Of a DNA stretch of 64,000 nt, positions 48,254 through 57,334 are shown one piece after another. The stretch spans positions 44,316 to 108,315 of the forward strand of contig CAVSCF010000002.1 of assembly GCA_963726405.1 (NCBI GenBank). The letters run 5' to 3'. Source of the stretch: JAOUJD01 sp963726405 (GTDB taxonomy: Bacteria; Pseudomonadota; Gammaproteobacteria; Burkholderiales; Burkholderiaceae_F). Both the position numbers and the translations under genes were made by a program. Numbering within the stretch: the first letter of the stretch is position 1; each line of letters begins with the position of its first letter. The notes beneath the pieces are model-generated. The model was not told the origin of the DNA. It saw nothing but the letters and a program-made list of their open reading frames with translations, and did no database searches.

Positions 48254-49702
48254 CTAGCGCCGGGCGTCCGCGCCCGGCGGCGCCGTCGCCGCCCGAAGCT
48301 GGGCGGCGAGGCGCCACGCCATCCAGGCCAGTCCCAGCACGGCAATCCCCAGCACGCCCCACAGCAGCCCGCGCGACCAGTGCGCCTGCGCCGCGATGCG
48401 GTCGGTGCGCGTGGCGATGGCACCGATCGCGTCGGCGCTCGGCGTTTCGATGCGTGCCGTCGGCAGCTTCGTGCCCGACGCATCGTCCGGCGGGAGCAGC
48501 GCGCGCAGATCGAGCGACGGCGATGCCGGCGCCCCCTCGTGGCCGACCGCCAGGCGATACGGGCCGGGCGCACGCGCCGCAAAGGCGATGCGGGCCGGCC
48601 GCCACTCCGCCTCCACCGCCGGAAGTGCAGCACCGAACACGGTCGCGGCGTCGATGCGCACGCCGTCGGTCGGCACGCGGAACGCGAGCGGCTCGCCTTC
48701 CACTTCCACGCCGCCCCGCATCACGCGAAAGACGTCGAGCGTTCCGGCGTTCACCCAGTGCTCCGGCGCACGGCGCGGCAGCAGCCCCAGGTGACGTGAC
48801 CTTGGCGCCGGATCGGCGACGTGCCGATACACGCTCACGCGCTCCGACATGTTCACCTCGGGCATGCGGATGAACAGGCGCTCGGTCGGCAGCGCCGGCG
48901 GAAGGTCGGCGTACAGGCTGCGGCCGTCGTTGCCGAGGGTGACCGCCAGCGTCGCCCGCGGCAAGGCAACGACCACGGGCGTCAGTTCCTCGTAACGCGC
49001 AACGCCGATCTTCGGGGCGGTGGTGCCGGTCCAGCCAACACGCAGGAACGACGGTGGCGCGTTCAGGTCGACGCGGTTCTTCTCGATGGCCTCGCCGCCC
49101 AGCCGCCGCTCGCGCGCCAGCGGTCCGCTCGCCAGCGCGCGCCAGTTCACCAGGTCTTCGCTGCCGAACACCTCGATGCGCCCGGCGTAGTCCGGCGCGT
49201 CGGGCGCGAACACGAGCAGCAGCCGCCCCTTCCTGTCCTTCAGCGAGCGCGCATCGAGGAGGTAGCCGCCGACATCGGCGCTTGTGGTCGCTGTCCCAGG
49301 CTCGCCCCGGAATTCCAGCACCGCGCGGTCGCGATCGCGCTCGAAGCGCAGCGCATAGGCCTGCAACGCTGCATCGCGCGCTGCGGCCTGCGCCGGCAGC
49401 GCGGCGAGTGCGAGTTCGTGCACCCGCACATCGGGAGGCGGCTGCGGAGATGGCGGCAACACCGCGAACGGCAGCACTTCGCCCTTCGCGTTGAACACGC
49501 GCAGGTCGTCGAGCGAACGATGGCTCGCCACCCGATACACGCGCTCATCGAGTTCGAGGGTGTTGAGCCCTTCGACCACGCTTGCCAGCGGGAACTGCGC
49601 CTTGAAATCCTCAGGCCGCAGCGGCTCGGCCGCGCGTGCCGAGGCCATGACTGCCGCGACGAGAGTGAGGCCGGCCAGTGCGCGCGTTGCAACGAATCTC
49701 AT
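48254..49702 (-). CDS. DUF3999 family exported protein
   Basis: A 482-residue protein. A signal peptide (ALAGLTLVAAVMASARAAEP) precedes a large beta-rich DUF3999 region with PEDFKAQFPLASVVEGLNTL at the start and YRLAVGHEGAPASPSLDLRA near the end. A C-terminal membrane helix LLWGVLGIAVLGLAWMAW anchors it. DUF3999 genes are regularly paired with DUF2339 genes, and the DUF2339 gene here ends 4 bp upstream in the same operon. The role is unknown, probably envelope-related. Confidence 0.88.
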   Translation of the reverse strand: MRFVATRALAGLTLVAAVMASARAAEPLRPEDFKAQFPLASVVEGLNTLELDERVYRVASHRSLDDLRVFNAKGEVLPFAVLPPSPQPPPDVRVHELALAALPAQAAARDAALQAYALRFERDRDRAVLEFRGEPGTATTSADVGGYLLDARSLKDRKGRLLLVFAPDAPDYAGRIEVFGSEDLVNWRALASGPLARERRLGGEAIEKNRVDLNAPPSFLRVGWTGTTAPKIGVARYEELTPVVVALPRATLAVTLGNDGRSLYADLPPALPTERLFIRMPEVNMSERVSVYRHVADPAPRSRHLGLLPRRAPEHWVNAGTLDVFRVMRGGVEVEGEPLAFRVPTDGVRIDAATVFGAALPAVEAEWRPARIAFAARAPGPYRLAVGHEGAPASPSLDLRALLPPDDASGTKLPTARIETPSADAIGAIATRTDRIAAQAHWSRGLLWGVLGIAVLGLAWMAWRLAAQLRAATAPPGADARR

Positions 49703-49706
49703 GCGA

Positions 49707-52700
49707 CTAACTCCTCGCCGGCGCCGCGGTGGGCGGCACCGGTGCCAGGTAACCGATCAGCAGGATCAAAAGGCCGACACCGACGAACGAGACGATCTGC
49801 TCGATGGTGCCCTTGCCCGCCAGGTCGACGAAGAAGAGCTTGAGGACGACCGCGCCGAGCAGCGTCGCGCCCACCAGCCACATCGGCCGCCAGGCGCGGC
49901 GATGCGCCAGCACCATCAAGCCCATCGCGGTGGCGGTCCACAGCAGCGACAGCACCGACTGCACCACCAGCGAGCGCGCGAGCGCGTCGATGGACCAGGG
50001 CACACCGGCGTACGCGTGGACCGCGCGGAGGGCCGCCGCGTTCAGCGCGAAGAATGCGGCGATGCCGAGCACGGCACGCACCGTCGGCCGCCACGCCGCG
50101 CGGTGGTCGGCGAGGTGCCAGCGCAGCACGGCGGCGAGCGTCAACAGCGCGGACAGGTCGAGCGGATTGAGCAGAGGAACGTATGGCAGGGGCGCGGCGT
50201 CTCCCGCCGTCATCACGCTCGCCACCATCATCCAGCCGAGCACGAAGAGCGCCAGCCCCGGTGCGCCCACGGTCGCGTAGGCGAACGGCGCCGCACGCAT
50301 GGGCCAGGCGAACGCGTATTGCACGACGAGCCACAGCGCCACCGCGGGCAATGCGCCCCATGCCGCGTAGAACCAGCCGTCGCCGGCGATGGCGTCGATG
50401 CGCAGCGCAGCCTCGGCGGTGATCATCGCGGTGAGCAGCCACAGACCACCGATGTGAACGAAGCCCGGGGAGGCCACCTTCACCGCAAGACGATCTTCCC
50501 AGCGCAGGCGCATCGCGTACGCCGCCCACGCGAGCGGCCACACCCACCAGCCGTAGTGCCGGCTGGGCAACGTCGCGCTGTCCGCGGCGACGAGGATCGC
50601 CGTCGCGGCGACGACGAGGTGCACCGCGAACTGGCCCCAGGACATGAAGAGCGGCCATCTCCAGCGCAGGCGCTGGCCCAGCCACGCGAGCGCGAATCCG
50701 GTGGCCACGACGATGAGCAAGGTGACCTGCGCGACCGCCATCCGGTCGTCGATGCGCGACAGGGTCTCGGTATAGAAGGCCACGAGCCACGTCAGTACGC
50801 CGACGGTGAGGAGCGCGGCCGCTGCGTGGCGACGTACCGACGAACGAGTCAGCGACAGCAGGGCGCCGGTGACGGCAGTGGCGACCACTGCCAGTCGCAG
50901 CAGCGTGGTCGTGTTGGCGACGGCGAGCAGGCGTTCGTCCAGTCCCGCACGCGCTTCGGTCGTTAGCCAGGCGAACGCGAGCACGGCCAGGCCCGCCACC
51001 CACTCGGGGGTCAGCGGCTCGCGACCGCTGCGCCGGTCCGCCGCGAGCAGCGCCACCGACAACACGCACCACGCGGGCCCATACCAGGGGTACGCGAGCG
51101 GCTGCCACACCAGCACAGCCACCCAGGCCCAGCCGACGAGCCGCGCGCTCCAGGGCACGGCATCGGTCAACCAGCGCGCGCCCGGGCCATAGTCCGAACG
51201 CGTCGCCACCGCGCGAGCGAGCAGCAGCGCACTGGCGAACGCCGCGCCCGCAAAAACCACCAGGTTCAGCGTGAGTCCGGACAGTTCAGGGGTGACCGTC
51301 ACGTGGCCGGCGTCGATCGCGTGAAGCAGCGCCACGGCCCCGGCGACATGCAGGACGACCCCCGCGAGCAGCGGCAGCCATCGGTGCTGACGCAAGCCCA
51401 CCCACAGCAGCGCGACCCCTTCAAGCGCCCACGCCGCGGCTGTCCACTGCGCACTCGCCGCCAGCGGTACCGCCAGCGTCAGGAACGCGACCCCGACGCC
51501 GAAGCTCGCTTCGGTGAGCACGGCCAGCGCGGCATCGCGCCGCTTGAGCAGCAGGGCCGAACTGGCGAGATAGGCGGCCGCCGCGACGACGGCGGCCAGC
51601 GCGAGTTCCACGCCGTCGGCAAAGCGCGATTCGATGCCGAACGCGGCGAGCGGCAGCGCGAACATCAGCGTCGTGTCGAAGATCCCGCGCGTCGCTTCCG
51701 GCTGGCGCAGCGCGTAGAGCAGCGACACGCCGAGGAACAGCAGCCAGAACGCGGCGAGGAAGCCCTGCCCGACCAGCACGTAGGACGGCGTATAGCTCTG
51801 GAACGCCCACAACCCCATCACTCCAAAGGTGAACGCGAACGCGATCCAGTTCAGTTCGCGCCACGCGCGGAACCAGGCGATCCCGAGCACGCCGAGGTTC
51901 AGCAGAAGGTAATACGAGAGCAGCAGTTCGATGCGTCCGCTGCCGGTCGACACGAGGATCGGCGCGAGGAAACCGCCCGCGGCCCCGAGCGCGGCGAGCG
52001 CGCGCGCGTTCTGCACGACCGCGAGGATCCCGGACAGCACCGCGAGCGCGGCCAGCAGCGCGAACGCCGGCACCGGCGCCAGCACGTCGTACAGGCGCAT
52101 TGCCGCGAACACCGTGAGGTAGAGGATGCCCACCGCGCCGCCCTGCAGCGTGACGGCGTAGCCGAAGCGCCGCTCGCGCAGGTGCCAGCCGAATCCCAGC
52201 AACACCAGTGCGCCAACCGCGACCGCGAGGAGCCGCAGTTCGATCGGAATGCGCGTGTGCTCCGCGAGATAGCGCAGCAGGAAGGCCACGCCGATGAAGA
52301 GCACGAGCAGCCCGACGCGTGCCACGGTGTTTCCGCCCAGCAGCCAGCCCTTCGCGGCCTCGACCCCCCGGTAGACGAGCCCCGGCTCTGCCGGCGGTGG
52401 CAGGGCGCCGGCGTCGGGCATCGCCCGCTCCTCAGGCCGAGTGGTGGCCCTCGGCGGCTCCGTCGGTACGTCGAGGGATGCCACGTGCGGGGCGAGCGGA
52501 GCTTGCGGCGCGACGGCGACTGCACTGTCCTTGGCCACGGCCGCGGCGGACGGCGCGGACTGGCCACGGCGCATCGAATACTCGAGCAGCGCGACGCGTT
52601 CGAACAGTTCGTCGATACGTCGCTGCTGCGCCGCGCGGTCGAGCGCGGCGTCGCGCCGCGACTTCACGGAATAGCCGATCGCGACGCCGACAGGCACGGT

Positions 52701-52802
52701 GACCAGCAGCATGAGCGGTCCCGTGACGAACCCCGCGAGCACGCCGATGAGGGCGCCAATCCACAACGGCCCGGCCGACGAGCGCGCGTTTGCTTCAGGC
52801 AT
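49707..52802 (-). CDS. DUF2339 family polytopic membrane protein
   Basis: A 1031-residue inner-membrane protein with more than twenty hydrophobic helices. After two N-terminal helices there is a soluble Pro/Arg-rich linker (residues about 60-160), then closely packed helices such as RVGLLVLFIGVAFLLRYLAE. The region TPSYVLVGQGFLAAFWLLFL is typical of DUF2339. The gene is the first of a two-gene operon with DUF3999. The function is unknown. The ATG is directly at the first helix. Confidence 0.9.
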   Translation of the reverse strand: MPEANARSSAGPLWIGALIGVLAGFVTGPLMLLVTVPVGVAIGYSVKSRRDAALDRAAQQRRIDELFERVALLEYSMRRGQSAPSAAAVAKDSAVAVAPQAPLAPHVASLDVPTEPPRATTRPEERAMPDAGALPPPAEPGLVYRGVEAAKGWLLGGNTVARVGLLVLFIGVAFLLRYLAEHTRIPIELRLLAVAVGALVLLGFGWHLRERRFGYAVTLQGGAVGILYLTVFAAMRLYDVLAPVPAFALLAALAVLSGILAVVQNARALAALGAAGGFLAPILVSTGSGRIELLLSYYLLLNLGVLGIAWFRAWRELNWIAFAFTFGVMGLWAFQSYTPSYVLVGQGFLAAFWLLFLGVSLLYALRQPEATRGIFDTTLMFALPLAAFGIESRFADGVELALAAVVAAAAYLASSALLLKRRDAALAVLTEASFGVGVAFLTLAVPLAASAQWTAAAWALEGVALLWVGLRQHRWLPLLAGVVLHVAGAVALLHAIDAGHVTVTPELSGLTLNLVVFAGAAFASALLLARAVATRSDYGPGARWLTDAVPWSARLVGWAWVAVLVWQPLAYPWYGPAWCVLSVALLAADRRSGREPLTPEWVAGLAVLAFAWLTTEARAGLDERLLAVANTTTLLRLAVVATAVTGALLSLTRSSVRRHAAAALLTVGVLTWLVAFYTETLSRIDDRMAVAQVTLLIVVATGFALAWLGQRLRWRWPLFMSWGQFAVHLVVAATAILVAADSATLPSRHYGWWVWPLAWAAYAMRLRWEDRLAVKVASPGFVHIGGLWLLTAMITAEAALRIDAIAGDGWFYAAWGALPAVALWLVVQYAFAWPMRAAPFAYATVGAPGLALFVLGWMMVASVMTAGDAAPLPYVPLLNPLDLSALLTLAAVLRWHLADHRAAWRPTVRAVLGIAAFFALNAAALRAVHAYAGVPWSIDALARSLVVQSVLSLLWTATAMGLMVLAHRRAWRPMWLVGATLLGAVVLKLFFVDLAGKGTIEQIVSFVGVGLLILLIGYLAPVPPTAAPARS

Positions 52803-52939
52803 GACGATGACCCCTGTCCCTTGGCCCGATTCGACCCCGCCCGGCGAAGGATCGCAGCCGGTTCACCGGGTCAAGGCCGCGCGCCAACGGCGGGCCGAAA
52901 GACGCTACCCGCGGCATTGCGGTCCGATACGGCTTCCCT

Positions 52940-53419
52940 TCAGAGCCGCGGCCTGCGCAGCCGCTTGTGCATGCAGACGGCCGTGTCGGGGCACAGGGCC
53001 GCGAACTGCGCCGCGCCCTGCATGGCGAGCGGCACGGACGCACGGTGGACGCGCAGGTAATCGTGCAGCGCGAAGAAGCCCGGCGCGGTCGTCGTCAGCA
53101 GATAAAGATCGTCGATGCCGCGCTGCTCCGCGAGCCGCTCGGCGGCCGCAACCAGCGCGCCGCCGCGGCCCTGCCCATGAAGCGACGGCAGCACGGCGAG
53201 CGAACGCAGCAGGGCCACGCCGTCGGCGCTTTCCAGTCCGATTGCGCCCACGACCTGCCCTCCCTCGCGCATCACGAGGAAGTCCACCGGCGAGGTGTCG
53301 AGGTCGTCGACCGGCAGGCCGCACTGCTGCAGCAGCTGGCGCACGCGCGGGCGGTCGTGCGACCGCTGGGGTTCGATCAGGAAGGGATCGACGTGCATGA
53401 CTTCGATTCTCGCAGCCAT
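52940..53419 (-). CDS. GNAT acetyltransferase, ArsN2-like
   Basis: A 159-residue GNAT-fold protein. LLRSLAVLPSLHGQGRGGAL with VAAAERLAEQRGIDDLYLLT gives the acetyl-CoA site, and ALHDYLRVHRASVPLAMQ closes the fold. The short N-terminal LLQQCGLPVDDLDT and general outline resemble ArsN2 proteins of arsenic-resistance loci, but no ars gene is near. An alternative ATG at 53398 would remove seven residues. The substrate is not certain. Confidence 0.8.
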   Translation of the reverse strand: MAARIEVMHVDPFLIEPQRSHDRPRVRQLLQQCGLPVDDLDTSPVDFLVMREGGQVVGAIGLESADGVALLRSLAVLPSLHGQGRGGALVAAAERLAEQRGIDDLYLLTTTAPGFFALHDYLRVHRASVPLAMQGAAQFAALCPDTAVCMHKRLRRPRL

Positions 53420-53492
53420 CGAGCCGCGGTTGCATCATCGCGCCGGCCGGCCTAGCGACGCCATCGTCGCGGTTGACCGGCGTCAGAAAACA

Positions 53493-55379
53493 CTAGATGA
53501 CCACCTGGGTGCCGATCTCGATCACGCGGTTGGGCGGAATGCGGAAGAAGTCCGAGGCCGGCTGCGCGTTGCGCAGCATCCAGCCGAACAGGCGCTGGCG
53601 CCACCGCCACATTCCCTGACCTGTCCTGGCCAGGATGTTCTGCCTCGACAGGAAGAAGGAGCACTCTTCGACCACGAGGTCCAGGTTGTACAGGCGGGCG
53701 AGCGCCTCGAAGATGACCTTCACGTCGTACTCGTCCTGGAAACCGAGCCGCACGACCACCCGGTAGCAGCCTTCGTCGAGGGCGGTCACGTCGGCCATGT
53801 CCTCCGGGTCAACGTGCGGCACGTTGCGGGCGACGGCGGTCAGGAAGATCACGCGCTCGTGCAGGACGCGGTTGTGCTTCAGGTTGTGCAGCAGCGCGTG
53901 TGGCACGAGGCCGGCTTCCTGCGTCATGAACACCGCCGTGCCCTCCACGCGCACGGGTGGGTAGATGGACAGGCTCTTCAGGAAGGGCTGCAGTTCGATC
54001 CCGGTCTTTTCGAGTTCGCGGTTGACGATCGAGCGGCCTCGCTTCCACGTCGTGAACAACAGGAACAGGCAGAAGCCGAATGCGAGCGGGAAGCCGCCAC
54101 CGTGCGGGATCTTCGCCGCGTTCGAAAAGAGGAAGACCCAGTCGACCGCGATCAGCGGCACGAACACCAGCGCGACCCGCCACAGCGGCCAGTCCCAGCG
54201 CAGGCGGGCGACCAGCAGCACGCCGAGCGTCGTGATGGCCATCGAGGTGGCAACCGCGATGCCGTAGGCCGCCGCCAGGTTAGACGACGAGCCGAACCCG
54301 ATCACCAGCACCACCACCATCAGCAGCAGCAGCCAGTTCACGAAGGGCACGTAGATCTGGCCCGCCTGCGTTTCCGACGTGTAGTTGATCTGCATGCGGG
54401 GCAGGAAGCCGAGTTTTACCGCCTGCGACGTCATCGAAAACGCGCCCGAGATGACCGCCTGCGAGGCGATCACGGTCGCGCAGGTGGCCAGCACCACGAG
54501 GGGCAACTGCAGCCAGTCGGGTGCGAGCAGGAAGAAGGGGTTTTCCGCCGCCTTCGGATCCGCCAGCACGAGCGCGCCCTGGCCGAAGTAGTTCAGCATC
54601 AGGCACGGCATCACGATCCAGAACCACGCAATCCGGATCGGCCGGCGTCCGAAGTGACCCATGTCGGCATAGAGGGCCTCGCCGCCGGTCAACGACAGGA
54701 ACACCGCCGCCATCACCGCCATCGTCAGCGCCGGGTGCGCGACGGCAAAGCGGACGGCCACCAGGGGATCGAGCGCGTGCAGCACCGCGGGCTGGCGGAC
54801 GATGCCGGCAATGCCGAGCAGCGCGAGCACGCAGAACCACAGCAGCATCACGGGACCAAACACGCGCCCCACCCGGCCGGTGCCGAATCGTTGCGCGAAG
54901 AACAGGCCGAAGAGGATCAACAGCGTCAGCGGGATGACGACGTGCTCGAAGGCCGTCGACACCACCTTCAGGCCCTCGACCGCCGACAGCACCGAGATCG
55001 CCGGCGTGATCACGCTGTCGCCATAGAACATCGACGCGCTGATCAGGCCAAGGACGACCGCGACGCGGCGGAGTCGCCCGCGTGACGGCAGTTGCCGCAG
55101 CACGAGAGCGAGCAGTGCGAGGTCCCCGCCTTCGCCGTCGTTGTCGGCCATCAGCACGAGCAGCACGTACTTCAGGGAGATCACGATGGTGACCGCCCAG
55201 AAGATCATCGACAGCACACCGAGGACGGCTTCGGGCGCAGTGCCCACGCCGTGAGCCCCGCCGAGACTCTCGCGGAGCGCATACAGCGGACTGGTGCCGA
55301 TGTCGCCGTACACCACGCCGAGCGCGGCGACGACGAGGAGCGACGCGCCCTTGGCGCCCTTGGAGTGATCGGTGTCCAT
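53493..55379 (-). CDS. kup: potassium uptake protein Kup
   Basis: A 628-residue K+/H+ symporter of the KUP/HAK/KT family. Twelve helices begin at LLVVAALGVVYGDIGTSPLY, the family signature. ALTGGEALYADMGHFGR-like residues (TGGEALYADMGHFGRRPIRI) and FMPRMQI-type loops follow, with a C-terminal soluble region (EGTAVFMTQEAGLVPHALLH). The ATG at 55377-55379 is chosen because MDTDHSKGAKG starts the usual N-terminus. It is the last in a co-directional set after the cNMP-patatin gene, 13 bp apart. Confidence 0.95.
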   Translation of the reverse strand: MDTDHSKGAKGASLLVVAALGVVYGDIGTSPLYALRESLGGAHGVGTAPEAVLGVLSMIFWAVTIVISLKYVLLVLMADNDGEGGDLALLALVLRQLPSRGRLRRVAVVLGLISASMFYGDSVITPAISVLSAVEGLKVVSTAFEHVVIPLTLLILFGLFFAQRFGTGRVGRVFGPVMLLWFCVLALLGIAGIVRQPAVLHALDPLVAVRFAVAHPALTMAVMAAVFLSLTGGEALYADMGHFGRRPIRIAWFWIVMPCLMLNYFGQGALVLADPKAAENPFFLLAPDWLQLPLVVLATCATVIASQAVISGAFSMTSQAVKLGFLPRMQINYTSETQAGQIYVPFVNWLLLLMVVVLVIGFGSSSNLAAAYGIAVATSMAITTLGVLLVARLRWDWPLWRVALVFVPLIAVDWVFLFSNAAKIPHGGGFPLAFGFCLFLLFTTWKRGRSIVNRELEKTGIELQPFLKSLSIYPPVRVEGTAVFMTQEAGLVPHALLHNLKHNRVLHERVIFLTAVARNVPHVDPEDMADVTALDEGCYRVVVRLGFQDEYDVKVIFEALARLYNLDLVVEECSFFLSRQNILARTGQGMWRWRQRLFGWMLRNAQPASDFFRIPPNRVIEIGTQVVI

Positions 55380-55392
55380 GCCGACGCGAAGG

Positions 55393-57267
55393 CTACTCCG
55401 CTGCCGCACTCGCCTTGGCGGCGAGGTCCGCTCGCGCGCGGTCGTCGAGCTTGCCGAGCACTTCGAGCCCGTGCTCGTAGCCCTGGCGCACGATCTGGTC
55501 GAAGCGGGACCACTGCAGCAGGCCGACCTTGTAGAGCGGCGGGCAGAAGTACACATCGGTCTGTCGCCGCGCCTCGTCCTGCCGCGACATGCTGTACAGG
55601 ATCGTCACGTTGAGGAGGTAGGACATCAGCGACGGCAGCCGATAGCGGCGCTTGCCGTGCGGCCGGAAGCGGTCACGCAGGAGAGCCCAGCTGCCCGGCA
55701 CTTCGTCGAAGTCGAGCTTGCGCACGTGCCGCGCACCGAGGTCGACACCGAGCACCTTGCCGATGCCGCGCATTTCCCGCATCCGGTCGACCGGGAAGTT
55801 GTTGAACGTGCCGCCGTCGCACAGCAGGTCGCCGTCGCGCACCACGGGCGGCATCGCGCCCGGAATGGCGGTGCTCGCCAGCAGGGCGCGCGCCAGGTCG
55901 CCGCTGTCGATGCGATGCTCGCGCGCCTGGGAATAGTTGGTGGCGATGCAGAAGTACGTCTTCCACAGGTCCTCGATCGCCACTTCGTCGCCGACCAGTT
56001 CGCGCAGCGAGCCGGTGATCGCCTTGCGCTGCCGCTGTCCCTTGATGATCGAGATCAGCGGCAGCCAGTTGTAGTCGCCCGTCGGATTCTTGCTGAATCC
56101 CTTGCGCGCGACCTCGATCGCGCGCTCCATCGGCTGGTCGGCGGCCACCAGCGCAGCCATCACCGAGCCGATGCTCGTGCCGCCCACGCAGTCGATTTCG
56201 ATGCCCTGTTCCAGCAGCGCGCGCCAGATGCCGAGATGCGCGAATCCGCGCGCGCCACCGCCGGCGAACACGAGGCCGATCGCATTGCGGCTGAGCAGGC
56301 GCGCGAGCCGGGCCCAGTCGCGCTCCAGGCCGCGACGCAGGTGCACGTGGCCGGTCACCGGGCGCCGCGCCAGCCACGCGCCCGTGCCGCGCGGCATCCT
56401 CGCGTCGGCCGGATGCAGCAGCACGAGGATCTCCGCCGCCTCCGGGCGCGCGCCCCGTGCCTGCACGCACGCCTGCTCGGCCGGATGGACGACCGCCGGC
56501 TGCGTGGCATCCGCGAGCAGCAGCAACTCGTCGCTGTGGCGGACGCATTGACGCGTCCACGCACCCGGTGCGCCGTCCGCGACGAGCAGCACGAAGTCGT
56601 TCGCCGCTTCGATGGCATCGAGCGCCGACGCCACCGCCTCGTCGCCGGGTTCGCCGTCCGCGGAGCCTTCGCCCGTCCCGGCAATCGCCCGCTGCATTGT
56701 GGCCGCATCGACGACGCTGACACGTCCGAAGCGCCTCAGGTGCGGCACCAGCGCATCCACGAACTCGCTCGCCGACACGCCGTCCGACACCGGCAGCACG
56801 CCGATGGTGACGGGCGGCGGGAGCGGACGGCGCTGATTCTGCGTCTGCAGGCGATGAATGATCTGGCGCGTCAGCGTCTGCGACACCCGCGGACTCAGCG
56901 CGAGGAGGCCGTCGAACCGCGGCTTGTCGAGCTTGACCAGCACCGAATCGCGCACGGCAACGACCGTCGCCGAGCGTGGTTCGCCGGTGAACAGGCTCAT
57001 CTCCCCGATCACCTCGCCGCGCGCGATCTCGCGCACCATCCGCTGTGCGCCGTCCTCGTCGCGCACGTAGATGCGCAGGCGGCCGCTCAGCATCAGGTAC
57101 CCGGAGTCGCCCGCCTGGCCCTGCTCCATCAGTACATCGCCGCCGGCGAGTTCCACCCACTGCAGGTGTTCGCGCAGGTAGTCCATCGCCAGCATCGCCG
57201 TGTCGCCCAGCAGGCGCTTCAACTGATCGGCAAGCAACGCTTCGCGGTGCGGCGCGGCGGTCGTCAT
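55393..57267 (-). CDS. cyclic nucleotide-binding patatin-like phospholipase
   Basis: A 624-residue protein. An N-terminal cNMP-binding domain (residues about 15-140) has the phosphate cassette IGEMSLFTGEPRSATVVAVR with Glu and Arg kept. A middle region is followed by the patatin domain: oxyanion loop VFAGGGARGFAHLG (about 330), catalytic Ser in GGTSIGSVMAAL (about 362) and catalytic Asp in DGGTFNNFP (about 484). This is the NTE/YlbK-type architecture that hydrolyses lysophospholipids at the membrane. Regulation by cAMP or cGMP is expected from the domain. It lies between SulP and kup in the same direction. Confidence 0.93.
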   Translation of the reverse strand: MTTAAPHREALLADQLKRLLGDTAMLAMDYLREHLQWVELAGGDVLMEQGQAGDSGYLMLSGRLRIYVRDEDGAQRMVREIARGEVIGEMSLFTGEPRSATVVAVRDSVLVKLDKPRFDGLLALSPRVSQTLTRQIIHRLQTQNQRRPLPPPVTIGVLPVSDGVSASEFVDALVPHLRRFGRVSVVDAATMQRAIAGTGEGSADGEPGDEAVASALDAIEAANDFVLLVADGAPGAWTRQCVRHSDELLLLADATQPAVVHPAEQACVQARGARPEAAEILVLLHPADARMPRGTGAWLARRPVTGHVHLRRGLERDWARLARLLSRNAIGLVFAGGGARGFAHLGIWRALLEQGIEIDCVGGTSIGSVMAALVAADQPMERAIEVARKGFSKNPTGDYNWLPLISIIKGQRQRKAITGSLRELVGDEVAIEDLWKTYFCIATNYSQAREHRIDSGDLARALLASTAIPGAMPPVVRDGDLLCDGGTFNNFPVDRMREMRGIGKVLGVDLGARHVRKLDFDEVPGSWALLRDRFRPHGKRRYRLPSLMSYLLNVTILYSMSRQDEARRQTDVYFCPPLYKVGLLQWSRFDQIVRQGYEHGLEVLGKLDDRARADLAAKASAAAE

Positions 57268-57334
57268 CGTCCTTCGTGCAGTTCGGGTCCCGTCGTGAGG
57301 GCCGCCATGGTAGCGGCCCGCAGGCGTGGGTGTG

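Noticed and set aside
51303..53060. 585-codon open frame on the plus strand
   Set aside because: It is antisense to the DUF2339 gene, with extreme Arg/Gln/Glu composition.
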